Part shown: positions 37,442 through 48,923 of the stretch, one piece after another
Numbering within the stretch: the first letter of the stretch is position 1
Layout of the letters: the number at the start of each line of letters is the position of its first letter
NCBI GenBank assembly: GCA_028583415.1
Contig: JAMYWD010000998.1
Span: 186,001 to 250,000, forward strand
Source of the DNA: Protea cynaroides
Taxonomy: Eukaryota > Streptophyta > Magnoliopsida > Proteales > Proteaceae
Direction of reading: 5' to 3'
DNA: 64,000 nt
Notes under the pieces: model-generated
What the model was told of the DNA's origin: nothing
The model's input: the letters and a program-made list of their open reading frames with translations, nothing else
Database searches by the model: none
Position numbers and translations under genes: made by a program

Positions 37442-38675
37442 ATGGCGCACCCGCCAGAGTACTTTGATTCAGGAGCTACTCATTCATTTATATCTGTGTC
37501 ATTCGGAAAGAAGATAAAATTACCCATCAAAACATTAGACTACAAATTACTTATACGATCACCGATGAGGTTAGAAGTGGAATTAGAGAAAGGTTATGGA
37601 CCATGTCCAGTTCTCATTGGAGAGAAGATCGTAGATGCAACCTTGATACAACTTGAGATGGCAGACTTTGATGTCATCTTGGGAATAGAGTGGTTAGCTC
37701 GGCATTCTGCAAATCTGTTATGCGCCGAAAAGAAGCTAACGTTCAAAGACAAAGAAGGAGCAGAATTCAGTTTCTCGGGAACCAAACTTCCCCGGAGACG
37801 CAAGCTCATACTTTCAGCACTAAAGGCTAAGAAGTGCCTTGAGAAGGAGGCAATCGGGTATCTAGTATCAGTGGTCGACCTAACCAAGGAAGCACCATGA
37901 ATGGAAGACATTGACGTCGTGCGAGACTACCCTGACGTATTTCTAGAGGAACTACCCGGATTACCACCCGACCGAGCCACAGAGTTTGTGATAGACCTTA
38001 TACTTGGAGCCGCACCAGTGTCAAAAGCACCTTATAGAATGGCTCCTACTGAACTGAAGGAATTAAAAGTGCAACTACAAGAACTGCTGGACAAGGGTTA
38101 TATTCGACCCAGTATATCTCCATGAGAGGCACCAGTGTTGTTCGTAAAGAAGAGGGATGGTAGCGTTCGATTATGCATCGACTATCGGAAGTTGAATAAA
38201 CTGACAATCAAGAATCGATATCCACCACCTCGGATCGATGACTTGTTCGATCAGTTACAAGGAGCAAAAGTATTTTCTAAGATCGACCTTCGATCAGGCT
38301 ATCATCAGCTGAAGATTAAAGAAGGTGATATTCAAGACAGCATTCAGGACTAGATATGGACATTATGAATTTTTGGTTATGTCTTTCGGATTAACTAATG
38401 CACCGGCAACGTTCATGGAACTTATGAACCGAGTTTTCCACGATATGTTGGATACGTTGGTTATAGTATTTATTGATGATATATTGGTATACTCCAAGGA
38501 CAAGGAAACCCATATCAAGAACCTAAACGTAGCCCTACAGCATTTAAGGAAAGAGAAGTTATATGCCAAATTTTCAAAGTGTGAGTTTTTGATGCGTCGG
38601 GATTGGATTAGGATGTGTGCTTATGCAAGGAGAGCAAGTAATTGCGTATGCCTCGAGACAGTTGAAGGTACATGA
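37442..38675 (+). pseudogene. Tekay protease and reverse transcriptase, broken
   Basis: The protease shows the YFDSGATHSFIS active-site box and ADFDVILGIEWLARH. An in-frame TGA at 37898 and another at 38126 replace expected Trp codons. RT follows: LFVKKRDGSVRLCIDYRKLN, FSKIDLRSGYHQLKI, then a frameshift near 38345, FGLTNAPATFMELMNRVFHD and the catalytic FIDD box (VFIDDILVYS, about 38467-38496). After KCEFL (about 38580-38595) the sequence jumps to a piece of RNase H, so the end of RT, the connection and the start of RNase H are deleted, along with the expected RNase H Asp near TDAS. Confidence 0.9.
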
Positions 38676-39219
38676 GAAAAATTACCCCACTCATGATTTG
38701 GAGTTAGCAGTAGTAGTACATGCGGTCAAGATATGGAGACATTACCTATACGGAGAGAAATTCCAGATTAAGTCGGACCATAAAAGTCTTACTTATCTAT
38801 TTAATCAGAAGGAGTTGAATATGAGACAAAGAAGATGGCTGGAACTATTGAAAGACTATGATTGTGATATCCAGTATCATCCGGGAAAAGCGAACGTAGT
38901 AGCGGATGCATTAAGCAGAAAAGCAATGATAAAATCGCAAGGAGAAGTTAACACGACTGCAGCAATGTGTACTATCGGAAGGGTATTCAATCACGGCAAC
39001 GAGCAGTTTGTGATAGATACAACGGATGGATCAGCCAACCAAGGGTTTATTCATCGGTTTTCGAATATGTTCGCGGCATTGAAGATTATACCGGATATAG
39101 TGGATGAAGTGAAGACAGCTATTAAAGCAGATCCTTATCTGAGAACACTACAAGAAGATATTGAGAAAGGTAGGACCAACCCTGAGTTCACCTTGGATGA
39201 CGAGAAGGTACTGAAATAG
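38617..39219 (+). pseudogene. Tekay RNase H (N-terminally deleted) and integrase start
   Basis: LMQGEQVIAYASRQLKVHEK, SDHKSLTYLF and QYHPGKANVVADALSRK are RNase H boxes, with conserved Glu and Asp still visible. The region up to 39219 is the usual RNase H-integrase linker. A TAG at 39217 sits where Trp is expected. The frame is shared with integrase. Confidence 0.88.
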
Positions 39220-40587
39220 AAAGGAAGAATATGTGTACCTGAAATAGAAAGTGTAGACATTAGACACCGACTGATGAAGGAAGACCACACCACCATCTAT
39301 TCGATACATCCTGGAAGTACAAAAATGTATTATGACCTAAAGAAACTATTTTGGTGAAGGGGAATGAAAGCAGATGTAGCTAAGTTCGTGTCTCAATGCC
39401 TAAATTGTCAGAAAGTAAAGGTTGAACGACAAAGACCCGCAGGACTGTTACAGCCATTACCGGAACCAGCATGGAAATGGGACTGCATCACTATGGACTT
39501 CGTCACGGGACTACTACTGACTCCTCGAGTAGTTGACGCAGTTTGGGTGATTGTGGACCGTCTGACTAAAACAGCTCGCTTCATACCTATACGACCTCAG
39601 TATATACTGGAAAGGTTAACGAAGCTGTATGTGGATAATATTTTTCGGTTACACGGTGTACCAGAAAGCATTGTATCTGATAGAGATCCACGATTTATTT
39701 CCAATTTTTGGGAGGGATTGCAAAAGGCTATGGGTACAACATTGAAGTTCAGTACTGCATTCCACCCACAGACAGATGGACAGTCAGAGCGTACAATTCA
39801 GATTCTAGAAGATATGCTACGAGCATGTGTAATTGACTTCAAGGGATCATGGGATGAAAGATTACCACTGATCGAGTTTGCTTATAATAACAGCTATCAG
39901 GCTACTATACAGATGTCACCTTATGAAGCACTGTATGGCAGGAAGTGTCGAACTCCCTTGTTTTGGAATGAAGTTGGAGAACGTAGTATTGTTGGACCAA
40001 AATTTGTTGAAGTGACTTGCCGAGTGGTCGACATCATCAAGGAAAGAGTGAGAACAGCTCAAAACCATCAGAAGCAATATGCAGACACTCGACGAAGAGA
40101 TCTGGAGTTCACCGTAGGTGATAAAGTATTTTTGAAGGTATCGCCTATGCGAGGATTGAAGAGGTTCGGACAGAAAGGGAAACTAAGTCCAAGATATGTC
40201 GGGTCATATGAAATTCTAGCTAAGCATGGAAAAGTGGCTTATCAGTTAGCACTTCCACCATCTATGTCAAGTGTGCATGATGTATTTTACATTTCCCTAT
40301 TGAAGACGTATGTCAAAGACCCAACGCATGTTTTGACAGTGGATTTGTTGGAATTGACTGATGATTTGACATTTGAAGTAACACCAACAGAAATCACTAG
40401 TCGAAAGGTTCAACGTCTACGCAACCGAGATATCTATTATGTTAAGGTCACTTGGAAAAGTAGAGACATGGAAGAAATTACATGGGAAGAAGAAAATGCT
40501 ATGCGGAAGCAATACCCTCACTTATTTGATTCAGAAGGTACGTACAATTTTGAGGACAAAATTTTTATAAGTATGGGGGAGTTGTAA
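39220..40587 (+). pseudogene. Tekay integrase with chromodomain-like C terminus
   Basis: The zinc-binding HHCC region spans 39283-39410 (HTTIYSIHPGSTKMYYDLKK ... CLNCQ), with a TGA at 39355 in place of a Trp codon. The catalytic DDE core is intact: Asp in TMDFVTG (about 39500), Asp in VSDRDPRFIS (about 39675) and Glu in DGQSERTIQI (about 39787). The open frame 39364-40587 (407 codons) is the longest in the element. The C terminus has SRKVQRLRNRDIYYVKVTW, EEITWEEENAMRKQYPHLF: a chromodomain-like module that places the element in the Tekay (Del) clade. Confidence 0.92.
40571..40582 (+). other. Polypurine tract of the Tekay element
   Basis: GTATGGGGGAGT lies directly before the 3' LTR. Confidence 0.8.
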
Positions 40588-42654
40588 GACCCGTGTCAAT
40601 CTAACCCGGTCTTACCACCTTGAACCAGTTTACCCGTCATGGTCGAGTCAAATGGACCAAGGGCGTGAAGGAGATCGAGATCCCAAGTATCAAATCGACC
40701 CAAAAATACTTAAAATAGGGGAAGGATCGCATACCCAGCTAAGCAGGGTCGGACATCCCAAAACAGAAAGTCAGACCCTCAATTTTGAAGGGAGGGTCGG
40801 ACAGCTTAGAACCCTAGGGTCGACGGGATCATCGACCCTCCCATCGACCCTCGGTTACCGTAGGAAATAGAATTAGGAAATTTCCTAATTTTTGATTTGG
40901 GATTCTTTCCTAATCTCAAAGGGACTTATTTTAGGATGTTCCTACTCTATTTAAAAGACGTCTCTAAGCCACTTTCACTCCTTTCACAACCCTAATTGAA
41001 TTGAGAGAAAGAGAAGAGAAGGAAAAGAAGAAGAAGAAAAACAAGAAAGAGAATTAAGCCAAAGGAGAAGAGTTGCAGAGAAGGATTATTCTTTTCAGGT
41101 ATGGATACTAATTCCATGAGTTTCTACAGACCTTAGGTTAGCTATTGATGAGAGTGTGATCTCGGAGAAACCCAAACTATCAACCCATGGTTAGGTTTTC
41201 ATGGAAAACCATAGGAGAATGCACGAAAGTTATCTAGGTGGGTTATACATGGTTTCAGACCATAGAGTGGTTTTTAAATCTGGAATTAATTCTAATTAAA
41301 TTCTATCGACTTCGTTAGGTCTTCTAGCAATATAATAACATTGTAAAGGTGATTCTAAAGCTTGGAAAAGTATCTTTTAGCAAGCTAAGGTGAGGAACCA
41401 GAACTCCAAACTAATTGGTTAATAACAAAACTGTTTTCTATTTTCTTGAGTCCTATGCCATGCTTGATTCTATGCGTATATGTTTGTAATGTGCATACAG
41501 CATGTCATCCAATATTTCTATTACTTGTTCATGCATATTTACTTTATTGTTTATAACATGATGATGATGATGATGATAGGAATAGGCATGTGCTTGTATG
41601 TGTATGGTTGATGTACTTGATGCGAGCAAGTATCAGGGGGGTGTGATGAGAACGTTAATAAACGTTAACCTTTGGCAGGTCTCAGCACTTTAGCTCTATC
41701 TCTAACTCAAGTCTTGTGCTTTGGCATCGTCGTATCGTCATTACTTTAGCAGAACTATTATGTCGTAGAGTATAAGGGGAGGTGGTCTCGGTCCTTGTAG
41801 TCTCTGACTCTACCGGGGGACCTTAGCTCTATCTCTATAGACATTCTGAGGGATGCTGGGGTGAGGCCTTGGATACACTTTTGGCATTAGGATTGGTTAG
41901 TTTCGAGCCCAGTTTGCAGCCCTCGCCAATAGGGGCTTACGTGTTGGTATGGCAATTTATAGCAATAAACGTTAACCTTTGTTATATAATGTTCATGGTT
42001 GAGTGCATGTGAGTCAACGATAAACGTGATCTTCGGGTGACGTCACACACTTGTGTATAGAGGCGGGGTCAATAAACGCGACCTTTGACTACCTAAACCT
42101 TTCTATTGCATACTGCAAACTTTAAACCAGACCAAAGATATAAATTGATTGTATGCATATGTATTGCTGCATTGTTTTGGCTACTCACTAAGCCGTGATG
42201 TGTGCTCACCCCTCGACGTCGAATATTTTTAGTTGATGATGCAGGTTATACCGTTGAAGATTATATGAATGCGTCTGCGTACGGGAACGTGGCAGCAATG
42301 GAAGCTAGAGCTGAAGTGGATACACATGACTCCTCTTGCGAGTGCAACTCGTGTGTATTTGATTAGATATTTTATAGGTTTCTTTATTTGGATTTATTAA
42401 GACATGTATTTGGTATTTAAATATTTATGTCTTAGTTGAAACAGAATAAATTGTTATTTAAATTTTAATATCACATAGATTCTCAGTTCTTCTTATTATA
42501 AGACTTCCGCTATTGTGTATTTACTCTAATTATGATTACGGATGTGTGTAAGTTTAGATAACCCGGGGATAGCCTACTCGAGATCCTGGTTGAACCGTTA
42601 GTTTGCTAGCGGTTCATCACACCATTCTGAACAGTGCGGAATTGGGGTGTGACA
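40583..42654 (+). mobile_element. Tekay 3' LTR (2072 bp)
   Basis: Co-linear with the 5' LTR but lacks about 233 bp at 41263/41264 (5' LTR 12534-12718 plus 32257-32304). That segment is the second GAGGGTCG cluster. Ends GGGTGTGACA. Confidence 0.93.
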
Positions 42655-42659
42655 GTCTG
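42655..42659. other. Target-site duplication GTCTG (right, Tekay)
   Basis: Matches 11859-11863. Confidence 0.93.
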
Positions 42660-44706
42660 TCAGTGTGATTTAAGAAACCCACAAAGAGAATCGACAATAG
42701 AAGGTCTACACTTCTTTTCCAACTCCGGATTCTTCTTTGCAAGCTCCCCTCTTCTTCTCACTGTTCTTCCTTCTCTCTCTATTTCTCTTTTCTCCCACTA
42801 TTCTTCCTCTCATTTTCTCTCACTCTCACCTGCCTCACTGTTCCTCTTAGCTGCCCTCACTCTAAATCTCACGGCTCTACTCTCATTCTTCCTTCTTTCT
42901 TTGCTATCACCCCCCATCTGGTCAAATGTCTCTTCTTATTTCACTCTACTCTCACTTCTTCTCTTCTCTGATTTTTTTCTTTTCCTTTTTTTTTCTTTCC
43001 TTTCTCTCTTTTTTTTTTCCGAAGCTGATCCGTTCGACTATTTTTATAAGAACAGGAAAGGTCTTCGGTCAAGCAGGTTTTGGGGTTGTGGTAGATTAGG
43101 CTTGCCGCTGGAGTGGGTATGATTGTGGCTCTATGGAGGGTAGCTTAGGTTTCGATACATGGGAGAAGAGGAGTGATTCAAGGAGATGATGTAAGGTGGG
43201 ATGGAAATGTGTCGAATGGAGGGGATAGAGGTTGGTGGTACAGGATATGGGCAGTCGACGTGTGATGGTTTAGGTATGGCTTGGAGGTACTTGGGTAGTG
43301 ATGTGTCGACTGGTGGAGAATTGTAGGTGGCTGGTGCATGATTTTCAGGCCGGTATGTAGCAGTGGGCTGGGCTGCATTTCAGGGAATTAGGCGGCTGGG
43401 CAGCGGGTTGGTTGGAGGTTTTTTTGGGGGGTATGGGTTGGTCGGCGGACAGAGGGAGGTGGAGGTGGCAGCACCTCCCTCTTTCCCTCTTCTACACTCT
43501 CTCTCTTCACCTCTCTCTCTCTCTTCTGTCCTCTCTCCTCTCTCTTTCGAATTCTCTCTCTTCCTCTCTTTCGGATTTCCCACTTCTCACTTCTCTTTCC
43601 CTTGTCTCTCTCTTTCTCTCTCCCCGTATTGGATTCCACTCTCTTGGTCTTCTTTATATGTACATTATATATAATAATAATATAATAAATATATATAATA
43701 TAAAATATATAAAACATATATATTATATAATATATAAATGCATGTGGTATATATCATATATATAAAGTATATATAAATACATAAAGTGCATGCATGCACA
43801 TTGGGCTGACCCGACTCAGTCCGGATCGGTCTGGGCTGGGTCAGGCTGGACTGGGTTGGACTGAATTAGGTTTGAGCTTACTTGGGTTGAACCGAGTTGG
43901 GTTGATTTGGGTTTGACCAGCTCCTCTCCCTCTTTTATGAGTCCTTTCAACTTGCAACTCCACATGGAATATTTTGACAGCCTTTGTCCCAGATTTTTCA
44001 CGTCCACTTTGAAGAGTACTAAAAATGAGGAACAATGGTTCTTGAATCACCTAATTTGGACGTTGGATGACCGAAATATGAAAAACTAATGTTTAGATAA
44101 TAATTTGGCCGACAATTTTGCATGGGACCCCCTGATGGCCTCTGCCCAGAATCCTTTACATCTACTTCGAAGAGGACCGATAATGGAGCATACTAGCGCT
44201 TGAATCATCTGATTTGGATGTCGGATGATCAAAATATGGGGACGTGAAGTTTAAATAATTAAACTTACGATAATTTGCATACAAACCCCTGGACAATTTA
44301 TTATTATTTTTACAAAAATCCCTTGTACTTATTTCTGGACTGAAATTACCATATCTTCTTCCTTTGATATCAGAATTGATCGATTTTCATCTCATTTCAA
44401 AAGTATTTCCAAGATTATGCTTCTATGCAGATGGCAGCCCATGACCTTGCTGTTGGGCCTGCCAAAATCAGCCTCGAAGTCGTCGCTTAATGTCCAAACC
44501 TTGAACTGACCCACAACCTTTTTCGAATATGATCACCAAGGCTCTCGCACACTGGGGCACTTTGGTCAACTCAAAATATCATAGAGGGCACACAGACATT
44601 GATTAAAATGTCGGTTTAAGAGAGTTTCCCTCGCCTCCCCTTTTCTTGCTATCATATACCAGTAAAGTTCTATTTGACTGGGGATAGTAAAAATGGGGTG
44701 CTGACA
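42655..44706 (-). mobile_element. Ogre-like LTR (copy B 5' LTR), proximal part
   Basis: On the minus strand the LTR starts at 44706 with TGTCAGCACCCC, closely similar over several hundred bases to the solo LTR start at 54027. It has U3 repeats (43980-44180), an A+T block (43660-43790), and C/T-rich tracts on the plus strand (43480-43625 and 42720-43020), which are purine-rich on the sense strand. It continues at 11863. Confidence 0.85.
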
Positions 44707-45800
44707 AGTGCAGGTGCGGGTGCGGGTGTGGATCCGTTGACTTATTCTTTTTTGCTAAAGGTATAACTCTATGTATTTGAATACATAGAGGTATGTTTAC
44801 TTGAATAGGTACCTATTAAATACGTTGAGGTAAGAATTCTTAAACAGGTACCTATACGTGGTTTTGTACCTATACGGATTAAAGATGTATGATTTCAACC
44901 GTTGATCTATATGATCATTGGGAGATCAAATCCAGGTCATCCATTCAAAGGATGTACCCATTCATTGTACCCCGTTGGATGGATACAACTCTCCATCATA
45001 CCCATTGAATTGGTAGTTCGTCCTCTATAAATAAGGGGATAGTCCTAAAGTATAAGGTAACAATTCAAGTTCATACAGAACTCTCTCTCTCTCTATCTCC
45101 CTCCAACCTTACTCTGTTTTAAATACAAGAAAAGTTCTATTTTCTTCGAGTGTTAATTGTAGCCGTCGGGATTCTGACAAAGTCCATTTCTTGGAGTGCA
45201 ACCTAAGTGGAAGATGCTTCAATTTACTGGGGCTATTTTATCTTGGGGATTATTTCACAGGAACTCTTTGCACGTAAAGGGTGAATTTAATCTTAAGGAG
45301 AGTGACTGGTGGCACGACTCACCCCTATCTTATTTTTTCTTATTCTTCAAATATAGTAAGTGCATTATTTACTTTTATACTTGTATTAATTTATATGAGA
45401 TCATTAGTATATGATTTCGTCCAAGTCTTAAACTGACTGCAGAAACCATTTTTTTACTAAATGCTGGATATTCAGAGTGCCCATCGGGGAAGAAGGGTGG
45501 TGATCTTGGATGGTTTCCTCGAGGAAAGATGGTAGGTTCGTTCCAAAATGTTGCTTTTAACACTCCTGTTGGAGCTACCTGTCCACCATTTAAATCAACG
45601 TCCATTCGATTAGATACTCAATTCCAGTCTTACCATCCATGACTCTGCTCCCCATGATCTTGTTAGTTTCTCATAAGATTCTTCTTCCTCGAGGATTTTG
45701 GCTCTTTTGTTAAATTGAAGCTCCTTCTGATTGTCAATGGCTGAGACTGTAAATTGCACAATACAATATGCATCTGTGTTCATCCTCCCGAACAAGGGGG
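44707..45800. other. Unassigned sequence
   Basis: A CT microsatellite lies at 45080-45102 and 'ctataaataagg' at 45024, a possible TATA box. No protein family recognised. Possibly an old transposon remnant. Confidence 0.4.
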
Positions 45801-45805
45801 ATTGG

Positions 45806-45961
45806 GATCCTCTGTAGTGAGGCCACCCCTGCAGTAAGGATCACATCCACTCAAAGTGGATCTGTATGTATCTCAATGCAATTTGAGTAGATCGGGATAC
45901 TTGTCGATCTATTTTGAGTGGGTGGGATCCTCACTACATGATGACTTCACTACAGAGGATC
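45806..45961. mobile_element. MITE-like inverted repeat, ~156 bp
   Basis: The ends are about 50-bp imperfect terminal inverted repeats, both starting GATCCTCTGTAGTGA and continuing to a (C)ACTCAAA box. No coding capacity. A GAACA pair (45790-45794, 45969-45973) is a possible but weak target duplication. Confidence 0.75.
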
Positions 45962-47031
45962 AGAATCTGAACATGGATGCTATTAAGAATGCAAGCGGCA
46001 GACTCGCAGAGGAAATAACAAGGTAAAGTTGAAAATAAAAGGCAAAATAAAAAAAATCTCAAAAAGGAAATATAAAATGAAATTGAAAAGTAATGAGGGT
46101 AAAAAAAGTCAATTTAGCATCTAAACAAGGTTTGGGTGTCTTCAGGGGTGTTAGGGATATTATCACAAACAATGGCGGGTGGATGAGATTAAAATGAACT
46201 ACAGGGGGTGTGGCGAATATTTTTCCAAAAAAAATATTACCTAAGCTTATTCTTGTTTTCAACACACATTATTTTTCTTTAAAATTCTAACGTTTAAATT
46301 AGAGTATCAATGAATAGGAAGGGAAGATATTAGACATTTTTTCTCATACCAAATGGTGAAAATATTCAATGGGTTACTAAGGTTGAGACTTCAATTCAAC
46401 TGGCTGTCTTTCTCGTTGTGCTTTTTTTTTTTTTTTTTCTAGGCTTCTTTGAGAATCATTTCAACTTGTCTTTTCTTGACTCGGGGCTTCTTGTTATGGG
46501 ATGTGTTCTTAAATCTGCCCCTTGGACAACAGAATCATCATTCAATCGATACGACGTGCAAGATTTGGGATGTTAAATGGGGCATCAACGAGAAAGAGCG
46601 AGAGCGGGCAAGTGGCAGTGCGAGGGAGTTGGAGAGAGTGACGCTGCAGAGAGAGTACAAAAAAAGGGAGAAGAAGGTGAGAGCGAGAAGAGAGAGAGAG
46701 AACACTTTGTTCACCAATATATGAAATCCAATTGTAGCCAAAAAGGATTCTTTGAGAAAGAAAACTTGAAGTCCTGCCATAGCCGAGATCATATATAGGG
46801 CGCATAAACGGGACCCAAGTAAGCTCTAATCTTACCAAAAACAAAAAAGAAGCTCTATCAAAGGAAATTGGAGCCTAAACAATAAGCTCATTGTTGGGTC
46901 AACTAGTTTCTGCCTTATCTTCACGATTATGATGCTAATTGTTCATATATTGTCGTCTTAATCATCCACAGTCTTTTAGAATCCTAAGTCAGAGGACATA
47001 AAGAGTTCAATGTAGTTACAAAAGGTCTGAA

Positions 47032-47032
<1 letters not shown>
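45962..47032. other. Unassigned sequence
   Basis: Contains a poly-T run (46423-46438) and a purine-rich stretch (46590-46705). No gene recognised on either strand. Confidence 0.4.
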
Positions 47033-47124
<92 letters not shown>

Positions 47125-47150
47125 AGAGAGAGAGAGAGAGAGAAAGAGAA
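47033..47150. repeat. (AT)n and (GA)n compound microsatellite
   Basis: About 88 bp of AT followed by about 25 bp of GA. Confidence 0.95.
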
Positions 47151-47808
47151 ATGGAAGTGAAGGGGGCAAAACTGTCTAAAATGAATGGTGAGAGTGAAAC
47201 ATTGTTTTGGGCATATCAATAATATCTAAACTCGGTTATGGGTATTTTTGTTATTGCAAACATTGAGTGGGTAGATTGGTGTAGTAAAACCCAATAATAG
47301 TAATCAGGTAGTTTTCCCAATAAAATATACACATGATGTGTATCAAAAAATACATTTAAATAATACACATCAAATAATAGGGGAGGGGGATTAATGCAGT
47401 CCATGCTGACACCCTTGTAGCCGTCTCTAACAAACTCTCTATTAAAGTAGGCTAACCTCATGCCTTTAGATTGCCATTCTATATTCAAGTCAAGTTCCAA
47501 GGCAAAACCCAAGCTCAATTCATGGTCAACAAGTACCACAACTCATTTTGGAACCATCATAACTAACTCCGGACCAGCCCATAGGATTCATGAGATGAAA
47601 ATCAATTTTTAGCACATGTACTAACTCCAAGGGTATTTTCAGGATATATACATTTTAAATTTTAAAATACTCAAAACATACAAGTTATATTTTTATGAGT
47701 TAAATTTCGTATGGTTTTGATATGAGATTAATCCAAGTTATATTTAGAGATGACTTTTTTATGGAGCATGTGTAGAATAGTCATTTTACATGCTTTGGTG
47801 GATGATGA
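47151..47808. other. Unassigned sequence
   Basis: A+T-rich; nothing recognised. Confidence 0.4.
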
Positions 47809-48169
47809 TGTCACACCTCAATTTTGGACTAACCAATGGTGTGATGAACAGTCATAAGAACCAACGGTACAAAATAGGATCTCGTATAGGCTATGCCAAC
47901 CATGTTAAATCAAAACACATTCCACATTAATCAAAGATAATAAAGTAAATATACCATTTTAGAGATTGAGATTCGAGTCTCCAGAAGACCAATGGCTGAA
48001 GAGATTCGAAATGGAGGGAGATCAGATCTAAAATTAAAACGGATAATAAGTTGACGGGACATACCAAAAGAAAGATTGACATAGAAAGAACTCAATAAAA
48101 AAAATGCATGCGGGGCTTCAATCTCAAATCTATTTCGGCAATACACCACAGCTAAAGACATATGAAATG

Positions 48170-48243
48170 GGCGAACGACAGGAATTGAACCCGCACATAA
48201 TGGATTCACAATCCACTGCCTTAATCCACTTGGCTACATCCGC
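48170..48243 (-). tRNA. trnH-GUG: tRNA-His (GUG), plastid-derived, probably a pseudogene
   Basis: 74 nt. The minus strand starts GCGGATGTAGCC and ends CGTTCGC plus discriminator C, with anticodon loop TTGTGAA and T-loop TTCAATT. It differs from typical plastid trnH at several sites, nearly all C-to-T changes on the tRNA strand. Stems still pair with G-T wobbles. No encoded CCA. Inside an inactive insertion it is unlikely to matter. Confidence 0.88.
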
Positions 48244-48317
48244 CCCCCTACTCTTTCTAAAAGATTCAATATTTAATTTAGTTTTTATTACCTTCATTTA
48301 AAATGAATTTCAAATAA

Positions 48318-48424
48318 AATGAAAATCCGATTCGTATTTTTCATATAGAAATCTCTGATCAACGATAGAACAAGATCCATTTTGGATCATATCTAAGGGA
48401 TTCCTTGGTTCGGACCGAAGAAGC
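48318..48424 (-). pseudogene. ycf2: ycf2 fragment (plastid)
   Basis: The minus-strand frame reads LRSEPRNPLDMIQNGS and IVDQRFLYEKYESDF, matching the C-terminal third of plastid Ycf2. It is fused directly to rpl23 sequence at about 48425. Confidence 0.8.
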
Positions 48425-48432
48425 AATGTCAA

Positions 48433-48532
48433 CCTTGACACCAAAGAAGAGTTCGACCCAATGCTTTATTTCTGTCCTAGTTGATCCTGATTCGACATTA
48501 GAAGTATATTGATTGTTCCCCAATAACCGAAT
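48433..48532 (-). pseudogene. rpl23: rpl23 fragment (plastid)
   Basis: NNQYTSNVESGS and RTEIKHWVELFFGVKV on the minus strand match plastid ribosomal protein L23. Both ends are missing. Confidence 0.87.
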
Positions 48533-48875
48533 TAAGCTCTTCCATTGTGGAAGTGAATCTGAGTCGCATGAATCGTTCTTGCAAAGGAAAGGTCCATGTC
48601 TGCTTATTCCGTATGGCAAGTCATTTGCTATTATTTCAGACCGGGTCTCAAATGAATTCAAGGACATATTCAAAGAAATTATGACTGTCGGGCGGAATGG
48701 TTTGTGGATTCCGAACAGCTACAGCGGAAGAACCTAATAAGATAGCAATTACGACCCCTCGACAAACAACCACAGCCCCAAGCCCGTCCACTAGCTGCTT
48801 CAAGTCTATCCATTGGCCAAAAACAGGATCTTTTCGGAGAAAACCCTTGCTTATGCTTCGAGATACCCTTCGGCA

Positions 48876-48923
48876 GAGATTTATAATTCTTTCGTTTTAC
48901 TGGATGGAATTTCAATGAATTAG
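48876..48923 (+). pseudogene. psbH: psbH 3' end (plastid)
   Basis: Plus-strand codons give EIYNSFVLLDGISMN and a stop. This matches the PsbH C terminus with one Ser-to-Phe (C-to-T) change. The orientation is opposite to the other pieces. Confidence 0.75.

Larger units (their letters stand above)
11864..42654 (+). mobile_element. Tekay-clade chromovirus (Ty3/gypsy), interrupted by copy A2
   Basis: LTRs begin TGTAAGACCCG and end GGGTGTGACA. The element has an initiator-Met tRNA primer site, an antisense ORF before gag, gag-pro-RT-RNaseH-IN and a chromodomain-like tail. Without the nested 19.5-kb element it is about 11.25 kb. The first 150 bp of the two LTRs differ at about seven positions by eye, more than the nested A2 pair, in agreement with the nesting order. 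Stops, frameshifts and an internal pol deletion make it non-autonomous. Confidence 0.93.

Noticed and set aside
45790..45973. GAACA as the MITE target duplication
   Set aside because: It requires extending the ends through unequal, poorly paired bases; kept only as a possibility.
48170..48243. Functional nuclear tRNA-His
   Set aside because: The sequence is plastid trnH in a plastid-derived mosaic with C-to-T decay; an inserted copy is the simpler reading.
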